From assembly GCF_014199935.1 (NCBI RefSeq), contig NZ_JACHOP010000002.1:392071-456070 (forward strand): a stretch of DNA of 64,000 nt, in the 5' to 3' direction. The stretch comes from Methylorubrum rhodinum. Its GTDB lineage: Bacteria; Pseudomonadota; Alphaproteobacteria; Rhizobiales; Beijerinckiaceae. The notes beneath the pieces are model-generated. The model was given only the letters and a program-made list of their open reading frames with translations, was not told the origin of the DNA and made no database searches. Positions 54,076-61,107 of the stretch are shown here, one piece after another. Numbering within the stretch: the stretch's first letter is position 1; every line of letters starts with the position of its first letter. The position numbers and the translations under genes were made by a program.

Positions 54076-55314
54076 TCAGGCGGTGGCGAGGGCCTTCAGA
54101 TCGAAGGCTGGATCCGCCGCCTGCTCCGGGGTGAGCGAGCGGCCCGCGGCGATGATCCGGCGGGCCGCCATGTGATCGGCCGGGCGGTCGACCGATTCGA
54201 CCGCGCTCAGGCGCCCGTCGCGGAACCGGAACACGGAAAAACCCCCGCCGGCCCGCCGCAGCACGCTCGCATCGTCCGGGCCGCCGAGCCCGGCGATCTG
54301 CAGCTTGCGCGGGCCCTGGTCGCTCCAGAACCACGGCACGGCGTCGTAGGCGGCCGGGCGCCCGGTGAGCCGCGCGGCGAGGCAACGGCCCTGATCGACC
54401 GCGTTCTGCACCGATTCGATCCGCACCCGGTCGCCGCCGGGGAGCCCCGCGGCGAATCGGGTCGGGAAGCGGGCGCAGTCGCCGATGGCCGAGATCGCCG
54501 GATCGATGGTCGCCAGGAAGGGATCGACCTCGATGCCGTCGCGCACCGGCAGGCCGGCCTCCGCGGCGAGTTCCTGGTTCGGCACCACGCCGATGCCGAC
54601 GAGGACGAGATCGGCCGGCAGGTTTTCGCCGTCGGCAAGCGTGACGGAGGCGACGCGGCCGTCCGCGCCCTCGATCGCGCTCACGCCGGCCCCGAACCGG
54701 ATCGTGACGCCCGCCGCCTCGTGGAAGTCGCGAAACGCCGCCGAGGTCTCGGGCGCGACGGCCCGCGCCATGACGCGGGGCGTCGCCTCGATCACCGTGA
54801 CCGACAGGCCGCGGGCAGCGCAGACCGCGGCGAATTCGAGCCCGATGAAGCCCGCCCCGACCACGACGATGGTGTGCGCCCGCTCCAGCGCGCCTTTCAG
54901 CGCGTCGGCCTCGTCGAGCGATCGCAGGCCGTGGACGCCGGACAGCTCCGCGCCGGGCACCGGCAGCGCCCGGTTGCGGGTGCCGGTGGCGAGGATCAGG
55001 TGGTCGTAGGCGAGGCTCGCGCCGTCTTCCAGCCGAACCCGGCTCGTCCCCCGGTCGATGCGCGTGGCGCGGGCACGGCGATGGGTGATGGCGTACTCGG
55101 CGAAGAACGATTCGGGCCGCAGCAGCAGGCCGCGGGCATCGGTCTTGCCGGCGAGATAGGCCTTGGACAGGGGCGGGCGCTGGTAGGGCGGCTGCGCCTC
55201 CTCGCCGATCAGGGTGAGGGGGCCGGCAAAGCCCGCCTCCCGCAGCGAGGCGGCGGCCTGGAAGCCCGCCTGGCCCGCCCCGACGACGAGGATGCCGTTC
55301 CCTCGTCCGCTCAC
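54076..55314 (-). CDS. FAD-dependent pyridine nucleotide-disulfide family oxidoreductase (ferredoxin-reductase-like)
   Basis: A 412-residue flavoprotein. Two dinucleotide motifs are present: ILVVGAGQAGFQAAASLRE (FAD) and IVVVGAGFIGLEFAAVCA (NAD(P)H); QRPPLSKAYLAGKTD and GDCARFPTRFA are typical of ferredoxin/rubredoxin/rhodocoxin reductases. It should shuttle electrons from NAD(P)H to a small iron-sulfur protein. The GTG start at 55314 overlaps the stop of the upstream LysR gene (GTGA), so translation is coupled. No ferredoxin gene is nearby. Confidence 0.9.
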   Translation of the reverse strand: MSGRGNGILVVGAGQAGFQAAASLREAGFAGPLTLIGEEAQPPYQRPPLSKAYLAGKTDARGLLLRPESFFAEYAITHRRARATRIDRGTSRVRLEDGASLAYDHLILATGTRNRALPVPGAELSGVHGLRSLDEADALKGALERAHTIVVVGAGFIGLEFAAVCAARGLSVTVIEATPRVMARAVAPETSAAFRDFHEAAGVTIRFGAGVSAIEGADGRVASVTLADGENLPADLVLVGIGVVPNQELAAEAGLPVRDGIEVDPFLATIDPAISAIGDCARFPTRFAAGLPGGDRVRIESVQNAVDQGRCLAARLTGRPAAYDAVPWFWSDQGPRKLQIAGLGGPDDASVLRRAGGGFSVFRFRDGRLSAVESVDRPADHMAARRIIAAGRSLTPEQAADPAFDLKALATA

Positions 55315-56318
55315 TCGCCCGCCTCCGCGGCGAGGTCGGCGGCGGCATCCGGGTCGGCGGCGAGCCGCGGCGCCATCTCGGCGGCCATGCCGGCGAGCGC
55401 TTCTTCCGGCAGCCGCGGCAGGAAGCGGCGTCCCTCGGTGGCGAGATAGTCCCAGAAGGCGTCGGCGGCGGGGCCCAAAACCTTGTCGGAGCGGCGCACC
55501 ACGTACCAGTCGCGCCGGATCGGCAGGCCCTGCACGTCGAGCAGAGCGAGGCGCCCGCCCTCCACCTCGGAGGCGACCGTGTGGCCCGACAGGAGCGCGA
55601 TACCGAGGCCCGCCATCACCGCCTGCTTCAGCGTCTCGTTCGAGCCGGCATCGATCCCGAGCTTGGCCCGGCGGATCATCACGCCGTTCATGAACTCCTC
55701 GAACACCGAGCGCGTGCCCGAGCCCTCCTCGCGCACGAGGAAGGATTCCGCCGCCAGATCCGAGCGGCTCAAGCCCCGCTTCCCGGCCAGCGGATGGTCG
55801 GGGGCGGCGATCACCACGAGGGGATGGGGCCCGAAGGTCTCCGCCTCGATGGCGAAGTCCCGCGGCGGGCGGCCCATGATCGCGAAATCGATGTCGTAGT
55901 TGCGCAGCGCGTCGATCGTGCCCTGGCGGTTGCCGACGGTGAGCGCGATCTCGACCTTCGGGTGGCTCTCCATGAAGCCCGCGATGACCGCCGGGGCGAA
56001 ATACTTGGCGGTGGACACCACGCCGAGCGCCACGCGGCCGCCGCCGCCCCCTTTCAAGGTGCGAAGCCTGTCGGTACAGGTCTCCAGCACGGTGTTGATG
56101 CTGTTGATCGCCCACAGCATCTCGCGGCCGGCATCCGTCGGCTTGAGGCCGGTGGGCGTGCGGTCGAACAGCAGCAGCCCCGCCTCCTCCTCCAACTGGC
56201 GGATGCGGGCGTAGAGCGCCGCGGAGGTGACGTTGAGCTCCTGCGCCGCCCGCGTCATGGTGCCGAGCCGCGCCACCGCGGCGACCGCCTGGAGCTGCTT
56301 GAGCGAGAGGTTGCGCAT
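55311..56318 (-). CDS. LysR-type regulator, CbbR/QscR-like
   Basis: A 335-residue LysR-type transcription factor. The winged helix is LKQLQAVAAVARLGTMTRAAQELNVTSAALYARIRQLEEE; the effector domain follows (GVVSTAKYFAPAVIAGFM and FLVREEGSGTRSVFEEFM are hallmarks of CbbR). CbbR regulates Calvin-cycle genes. In Methylobacterium the CbbR homologue QscR regulates the serine cycle. The gene diverges from fbp and prk and shares a four-base stop/start overlap with the downstream flavoprotein. Confidence 0.9.
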   Translation of the reverse strand: MRNLSLKQLQAVAAVARLGTMTRAAQELNVTSAALYARIRQLEEEAGLLLFDRTPTGLKPTDAGREMLWAINSINTVLETCTDRLRTLKGGGGGRVALGVVSTAKYFAPAVIAGFMESHPKVEIALTVGNRQGTIDALRNYDIDFAIMGRPPRDFAIEAETFGPHPLVVIAAPDHPLAGKRGLSRSDLAAESFLVREEGSGTRSVFEEFMNGVMIRRAKLGIDAGSNETLKQAVMAGLGIALLSGHTVASEVEGGRLALLDVQGLPIRRDWYVVRRSDKVLGPAADAFWDYLATEGRRFLPRLPEEALAGMAAEMAPRLAADPDAAADLAAEAGE

Positions 56319-56473
56319 GATTCGCTTTTAGTTTTTTTGCGCGGTACCACAAGTTTTTTCAAAAACCTTCCCCGACTGCTTCGCGCCCGCTGGCGCAGGC
56401 GCCACGGCACGGGGTATCATCGAGGCGAAAAATCCGCCGGGACGGCGGTGACGGGAGCGAGCGCGACAAGCCG
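56319..56473. promoter_or_regulatory. Divergent control region between LysR gene and fbp
   Basis: 155 bases with an unusually AT-rich core (56326-56368: TTTTAGTTTTTTTGCGC, then GGTACCACAAGTTTTTTC and AAAAACC), standing out against about 70% GC. AAGTTTTTT and AAAAACCTT form an imperfect dyad suited to LysR binding. Promoters for both directions should lie here. Confidence 0.5.
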
Positions 56474-57523
56474 ATGACGAAGCCGACCGGGTCCTCCCTC
56501 GACGCGCATCTCGACGCCGAGGTCGCGCGCGACGCGACGCTCGCCGATACCGCCGCGACGATCCGCGCGCTCGCCGCCGCCGCCATCGACGTGAGCGCCA
56601 CCTGTGCCCTCGGGGCGCTCGCGGGCGACCTCGGCGCGCAGGGCGAGCACAACAGCGACGGCGACGTGCAGAAGGCGCTCGACGTCATCGCTCACAAGCG
56701 CTTCATGCAGGCGCTCGAACAAGCCCCCGTCGCCGAGGTCGCCTCCGAGGAGGCCGAGGACGTCGTGGTGCTGAACCCCGACGCGCCGCTGGCGGTGGCG
56801 ATCGACCCGCTCGACGGCTCGTCGAACATCGCGGTCGGCATGGTGGTCGGCACCATCTTCGGCATCCGCCCGAAGGTCGTCGCGGAGGGCGATCCCAACG
56901 CCTCGTTCAAGACGCCGGGCACCACCCAGACGGCCGCCGGCTCCGTCGTCTACGGCCCGGCCACCACCTTCGTGCTGACGCTCGGCAACGGCACCCGCAT
57001 CTTCACCCTGGACCGCGCGGAGGGTGTGTTCCTGCTCACCCACGACGCCCTCAAGGTCGTGCCCTCGGCCAACGAATACGCCATCAACGCCTCGAACGCC
57101 CGCCACTGGGACGGCCCGATCAAGGCCTTCATCGAGGATTGCCAGCGCGGCACGGACGGCCCGCGCGACCGCGACTTCAACATGCGCTGGACCGCGGCGC
57201 TGGTGGCCGACGCGCAGCGCGTGCTGATCCGCGGCGGGGTGTTCCTGTATCCGGGCGACGGCCGCAAGGGCTACGGCCAGGGCCGCCTGCGCCTGCTCTA
57301 CGAGACCGCGCCGATCGCCTTCCTGATGGAGCAGGCGGGCGCGGCCGCCACCGACGGGCGCACCCGCGTCCTCGACCTCGTGGCGACGAAGATCCACGAG
57401 CGCTCGCCGCTGGTGTTCGGCTCGACCGAGGAGGTGGCCGCCGTCGCCGCCTACTACGAAGGGCGCCAGCCCGCGGCCGGGCGCTCGCCCCTGTTCGGCC
57501 AGCGCGGCCTGATGCGCAGCTGA
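56474..57523 (+). CDS. fbp: Fructose-1,6-bisphosphatase, class I
   Basis: A 349-residue phosphatase of gluconeogenesis/Calvin-type cycles. Metal and substrate motifs are EEAEDVVVLN and VAIDPLDGSSNIAVG, with RYMWTAALVADAQRVLIRGGV-like MRWTAALVADAQ and the C-terminal YETAPIAFLMEQAGA. It is most likely the enzyme supplying fructose-6-phosphate. ATG at 56474. In operon order with prk after a hairpin-bearing spacer. Confidence 0.95.
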   Translation: MTKPTGSSLDAHLDAEVARDATLADTAATIRALAAAAIDVSATCALGALAGDLGAQGEHNSDGDVQKALDVIAHKRFMQALEQAPVAEVASEEAEDVVVLNPDAPLAVAIDPLDGSSNIAVGMVVGTIFGIRPKVVAEGDPNASFKTPGTTQTAAGSVVYGPATTFVLTLGNGTRIFTLDRAEGVFLLTHDALKVVPSANEYAINASNARHWDGPIKAFIEDCQRGTDGPRDRDFNMRWTAALVADAQRVLIRGGVFLYPGDGRKGYGQGRLRLLYETAPIAFLMEQAGAAATDGRTRVLDLVATKIHERSPLVFGSTEEVAAVAAYYEGRQPAAGRSPLFGQRGLMRS

Positions 57524-57524
57524 A

Positions 57525-57650
57525 CCGATCGATGACGATCATCCATCATCGATCGCCCCCGCGCAAAGGAACAGACCTTGGGGGCGGCTTTCGTCCGCCG
57601 GACGCACGCAACAGGACCATCGGTCCTGTTGCGTGCGGCTAACGTAAGAC
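57525..57650. repeat. Relative of the 120-bp element, copy B, with a 16-bp hairpin
   Basis: The fbp-prk spacer has a diverged inverted copy of the 53949-54068 element. Its best part is 57592-57623 (30 of 32 identical, opposite orientation). At 57603-57637 a perfect 16-bp stem (arms CGCACGCAACAGGACC and its complement) closes over loop ATC. It is transcribed in the fbp-prk message. Confidence 0.65.
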
Positions 57651-57686
57651 CCTTTCGGCGCGTCATCCCATCAGTTTCGAAGCATC

Positions 57687-58547
57687 ATGTCGGCGCGTCA
57701 CCCCATCATCTCGGTCACCGGCTCCTCGGGCGCCGGCACCACCTCGGTCCGCAACACCTTCGAGCAGATCTTTCGCCGCGAAGACGTCAGTGCCGTGTAC
57801 ATCGAGGGGGACGGCTTCCACGCCTACGACCGCGACACGATGCGGGCGAAGATGGCGCGCGAGCCGACGCTGAGCCACTTCGCCCCGCGCGCCAACCTCC
57901 TGCCCGAGCTGGAGGAGGTGTTTCGCAGCTACGGCGAGAACGGCACCGGCCGCACGCGGCACTACGCCCACGACGCCCACGACGCCGCCCGCTACGGCAT
58001 CCCCGAGGGCGCCTTCTCCGAATGGGAAGAATTCCAGCCGGGCTCGGACCTGCTGTTCTACGAGGGCCTGCACGGCTGCGTGGTCGACAACGCCGTCGAC
58101 ATCGCCCGCTATCCCGATCTCAAGATCGGGGTGGTGCCGGTGATCAACCTCGAATGGATCCAGAAGCTGCACCGCGACCGCTCGACCCGCGGCTACTCGA
58201 CCGACGCCGTCACCGACGTGATCCTGCGGCGCATGCCCGACTACGTGCAGACGATCTGCCCGCAATTCTCGTGGACCGACATCAACTTCCAGCGGGTGCC
58301 GATGGTCGACACGTCGAACCCCTTCATCGCCCGCTGGATTCCCACCGCCGACGAATCGATGGTGGTGATCCGCTTCAAGGATCCGAAGGGGATCGACTTC
58401 TCCTATCTGGTGTCGATGATCCACGACAGCTTCATGAGCCGGGCGAATTCCATCGTCATCCCCGGCGGCAAGCTCGACCTCGCCATGCAGCTGATCCTGA
58501 CGCCGATCATCATGCAACTGGTGGAGCGGCGGCGGCGATTGGCGTGA
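57687..58547 (+). CDS. prkB: Phosphoribulokinase
   Basis: A 286-residue kinase of the bacterial (octameric) type, converting ribulose-5-phosphate and ATP to ribulose-1,5-bisphosphate. P-loop: TGSSGAGTTSV near residue 12; EGDGFHAYDRDTM and FYEGLHGCV are catalytic segments. No RuBisCO gene is in the window, so the product may have a regulatory role: in Methylobacterium extorquens work, Prk is reported to act as a regulator of methylotrophy through the CbbR homologue. ATG at 57687. Confidence 0.94.
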   Translation: MSARHPIISVTGSSGAGTTSVRNTFEQIFRREDVSAVYIEGDGFHAYDRDTMRAKMAREPTLSHFAPRANLLPELEEVFRSYGENGTGRTRHYAHDAHDAARYGIPEGAFSEWEEFQPGSDLLFYEGLHGCVVDNAVDIARYPDLKIGVVPVINLEWIQKLHRDRSTRGYSTDAVTDVILRRMPDYVQTICPQFSWTDINFQRVPMVDTSNPFIARWIPTADESMVVIRFKDPKGIDFSYLVSMIHDSFMSRANSIVIPGGKLDLAMQLILTPIIMQLVERRRRLA

Positions 58548-58737
58548 GGCGGACGGCGTCCCTGTCGGGATCGAAGAGCCGGTCGGTGATCGCCCCCTCG
58601 ACGCCGACGCCGACATCGGGCCGCGCGGCGATGTCCCGGCGATCGTCGACGGGCACCGCGGGCGTGCCGCCGAAGCGCAGCCTCTCGTGCACCGCCCAGG
58701 CGCCGGCCTCGCCGTAGAGCAGGACGTTGTCGCTCAC
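58510..58737 (-). CDS. Doubtful small hypothetical protein
   Basis: A 75-residue frame from a GTG, MSDNVLLYGEAGAWAVHERL with later VDDRRDIAARPDVGVGVEG and DPDRDAVRLTP. Composition is protein-like, but its end overlaps the prk gene by 38 bases and there is only a weak ribosome-binding site. It may be the remnant of a longer gene. Confidence 0.3.
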   Translation of the reverse strand: MSDNVLLYGEAGAWAVHERLRFGGTPAVPVDDRRDIAARPDVGVGVEGAITDRLFDPDRDAVRLTPIAAAAPPVA

Positions 58738-58865
58738 CAGACCTGCACCTGAAACGCGCCGGAGAGATCGCGCGAATCCCCGGCTTCCTGAAGCCGCGGC
58801 GCATGGCCGAGCCCTTCGACGGGCTCAGGATGAGGGCCTGAACGGTGAGATCGAGCGCCGCACCG

Positions 58866-59034
58866 AGGTAATCGTTATCTTCCCCGACGAGGCGGCCATC
58901 ATCCGCCTCGTCGGCGCGATCCTGCTCGAACGGAACGGCGAGTGGGCCGTGCCGCACGGCCGCACCATGACCCTGGAAAGCATCGCCCCATCGGCGATGA
59001 TCCCCTCGCCGGTCTGCCCACCCTGGCAGCCTGA
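58866..59034 (+). pseudogene. IS256-family transposase remnant (C-terminal end, frameshifted)
   Basis: Translation of this stretch gives EVIVIFPDEAAIIRLVGA, ILLERNGEWAVPHGRTMTLE and SIAP, matching the conserved C-terminal part of IS256-family transposases. A shift of reading frame just after that restores the typical end DDPLAGLPTLAA followed by a stop (59032), so one or two bases have been lost. Only the last 55 codons are left; no inverted terminal repeats are seen. It lies 100 bases from the tRNA-Thr gene. Confidence 0.7.
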
Positions 59035-59137
59035 CCGATCCGGCAGCCGGTGATCGTGGTGCCCCTCAGCGCGCTACATCAAGCAATAGGATACGACCCA
59101 ATCGACGGGATTTTTTAGATCATGCAATGAGTTGTAA

Positions 59138-59213
59138 TGGTGCCGGTTGCGGGACTTGAACTCGCGACCTACCGCTTACAAGGCGGTTGCTCTACCAACT
59201 GAGCTAAACCGGC
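59138..59213 (-). tRNA. tRNA-Thr (anticodon TGT)
   Basis: On the minus strand, GCCGGTT opens the acceptor stem and AACCGGC closes it, with encoded CCA. D-arm AGCTCAGTTGGTAGAGC, anticodon arm ACCGC-CTTGTAA-GCGGT (anticodon TGT, reads ACA) and T-arm CGAGTTCAAGTCCCG are all present. Total length with CCA is 76. Confidence 0.97.
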
Positions 59214-59457
59214 GCTGCCCGTTTCGCTACCAGTCCGCTCAAGGGGGCGCAAGCTGGGATGTTTCCGGCACGTTTCCGAACGGTAACGTTCGGCTGAACG
59301 CCCGTTTCAGAGTGAATTCAAGCGCATCGACCTAATCCCGTCCCGACACGCCCGGCCTGCCGGGGCGGGTGCGGCCGGTCGCCGGAAGGTGTCGCGTGAT
59401 CCGGTCGCTCCCCCCGCAGCCCGCCAGGGCGCTCAGCCTGGGAAGAGGGGCCTCAGT

Positions 59458-59979
59458 ATGCTTCCCGCCGGAACGCCGGCCGATCCCGATCTGCGCGAGT
59501 GCCTGCTCGGCGCGATCCCGGCCCTACGGGCCTTCGCCCATGCCCTGACAGACGACGGCGCGCGCGGCGACGACCTCGTGCAGGACGCGCTGCTGCGCGC
59601 ATGGAGCGGCGCAGACGGCGCCGGCGACCGCGATGCCACCGCTTGGCTGTTCACGATCCTGCGCGCCCGCTTCTACGCCGAACGGCGGCAGCGACCTCGG
59701 GTCGGACCTCGGAAGCGAGAGGGGCTTCGGCCAGATCCGCCGGAGCGGCGGAGGGAGTCGGTGCGTCCGGACAGGTCGGAGACGGTGCGGTTCCGCGAGG
59801 CCCTCCGCCGCCTGCCCGATGCACAGCGCGAGGCCCTGATCCTCGTCGGCGGGCAGCGCTTCACCTACGGCGAGGCCGCCGCCATCTGCGGGGTGGCGGT
59901 CGGCACACTCAAGAGCCGGGTCGCCCGCGCCCGCGCCCGGCTCGCCGCGGAACTGGAGCGTCGACCCCCGCGCCCCTGA
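59458..59979 (+). CDS. ECF RNA polymerase sigma factor, EcfG-like
   Basis: A 173-residue extracytoplasmic-function sigma factor. Region 2 is LTDDGARGDDLVQDALLRAWSG and WLFTILRARFYAERR; region 4 is LRRLPDAQREALILVGGQRFTYGEAAAICGVAVGTLKSRVARAR. This resembles the EcfG group that drives the alphaproteobacterial general stress response with PhyR/NepR, but neither gene is next to it. ATG at 59458 after GAAGAGGGG. The linker between regions 2 and 4 is unusually rich in Arg. Confidence 0.8.
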   Translation: MLPAGTPADPDLRECLLGAIPALRAFAHALTDDGARGDDLVQDALLRAWSGADGAGDRDATAWLFTILRARFYAERRQRPRVGPRKREGLRPDPPERRRESVRPDRSETVRFREALRRLPDAQREALILVGGQRFTYGEAAAICGVAVGTLKSRVARARARLAAELERRPPRP

Positions 59980-60369
59980 CCCGAGCCGGACAACGTCGTC
60001 GGAGTTCAGCAACGGGCTCGAATTTCGGATCGACCGATGTCGGTTTCGTTCTCTTCGCTGATCATGAATCGCAAAGATGGAGAATTCCGACCGTGATGGC
60101 TTGCCTGTCGCAATCGATCGATTTGAGTTCGGGCAACGAAGGGACGCGGCGCCTCGAACGTGCCGCCGGTCCGATCGGGTTAGGACAACCCTGGCGCGTC
60201 ACCGTCCGTTAAGGTCCGGCGGCGAACCTTCGCCGTGAGACCGATCCGGAATGGTCCGATTCCGGCTGTCGTCCGCGGCCCGCGCGCCGGTCCGTGTGCG
60301 GCGTTCGCCGGAGAACCGAAGGCGGGCTCGGGCGATGCCGAGTGCAAATCCGGAACGGGAGGAGGACCC
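59980..60369. other. Spacer, no gene seen
   Basis: 390 bases between the sigma factor and the PilZ-type gene. No convincing frame, RNA or repeat was found. A lower-GC stretch (60050-60130) might contain a promoter. The GGAGGAC ribosome-binding site of the next gene is at 60361. Confidence 0.4.
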
Positions 60370-61002
60370 GTGCGAGACGTGGCCAAACCGATGCTGGAGC
60401 CGTCGCGATCGAAGGTGGCGTCGGTCGCGACCGCTTCCGTGTCCAGGCCGGCCGCGGGGCGTGCGGTGTCGGGGCGCTGCCTTCTGGAGGACGGATCGGA
60501 ATATGCCTGCATCGCCAGCGACCTCGGCCCCTGCGGCGCCGTGATCGCCTGCGCGGGCCTCCCGCGCGTCGGCGAGCGGGTGGTGTGCTACCTCGACGGC
60601 ATCGGCGCCGTGCGCGGGCGCGTGGACCGGGTGCAGCCGTCGCGTTTCCATATCGGCCTCGACGTCGGAGAGGCGCGGCTCGCCCGCATCATGGCGCGCC
60701 TCGCGTGGCAGGAGGCCCGCACCGGCGAGCAGCGCGCGGCGCCCCGCCTCGTGCCGGTGAACGACCGGACCCAGGTCTGCCTGCCCGGCGGGCGCGTCGT
60801 GGCGGCCCGCATTGCCGACCTGTCGATGGTCGGCGTCGCCCTGCAGGTGGAGGCGCCCGAGGAGGCGCTGCCGCCGGTCGGCGCCCTCATCCGGGTCGGC
60901 CTGCGCTACGCCGTCGTCGCGCGCGCTCTGGAGGGCGGCTTCGCCGCCCGCTTCCGGCTGCCGCTGAGCCGCGAGACCTTCAATCCCGAGATCGTCCTCT
61001 GA
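60370..61002 (+). CDS. PilZ domain protein (c-di-GMP receptor)
   Basis: A 210-residue protein. The C-terminal PilZ domain has the c-di-GMP motif RAAPR (Arg122-Arg126) and DLSMVG (Asp150, Ser152, Gly155), the classical RxxxR and D/NxSxxG pair. The first half (about 30-110) looks like a second PilZ fold without these motifs. A GTG start at 60370 follows GGAGGAC. It probably links c-di-GMP made by diguanylate cyclases such as PleD to motility or polysaccharide output; the output is unknown. Confidence 0.82.
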   Translation: MRDVAKPMLEPSRSKVASVATASVSRPAAGRAVSGRCLLEDGSEYACIASDLGPCGAVIACAGLPRVGERVVCYLDGIGAVRGRVDRVQPSRFHIGLDVGEARLARIMARLAWQEARTGEQRAAPRLVPVNDRTQVCLPGGRVVAARIADLSMVGVALQVEAPEEALPPVGALIRVGLRYAVVARALEGGFAARFRLPLSRETFNPEIVL

Positions 61003-61107
61003 GCGAGCCGGCGCCCATCCGTGTCGGAAAAACGCCGGTCACGGGATCCCGGTCCACCACGAACACCTTGAACGGGCCGGGGCTCATCCCCTTGGATTCC
61101 CTTGGCG

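Noticed and set aside
58510..58737. Small gene overlapping the end of prk
   Set aside because: Kept only as a low-confidence entry because of its overlap and weak start; the case for a real gene is not strong.
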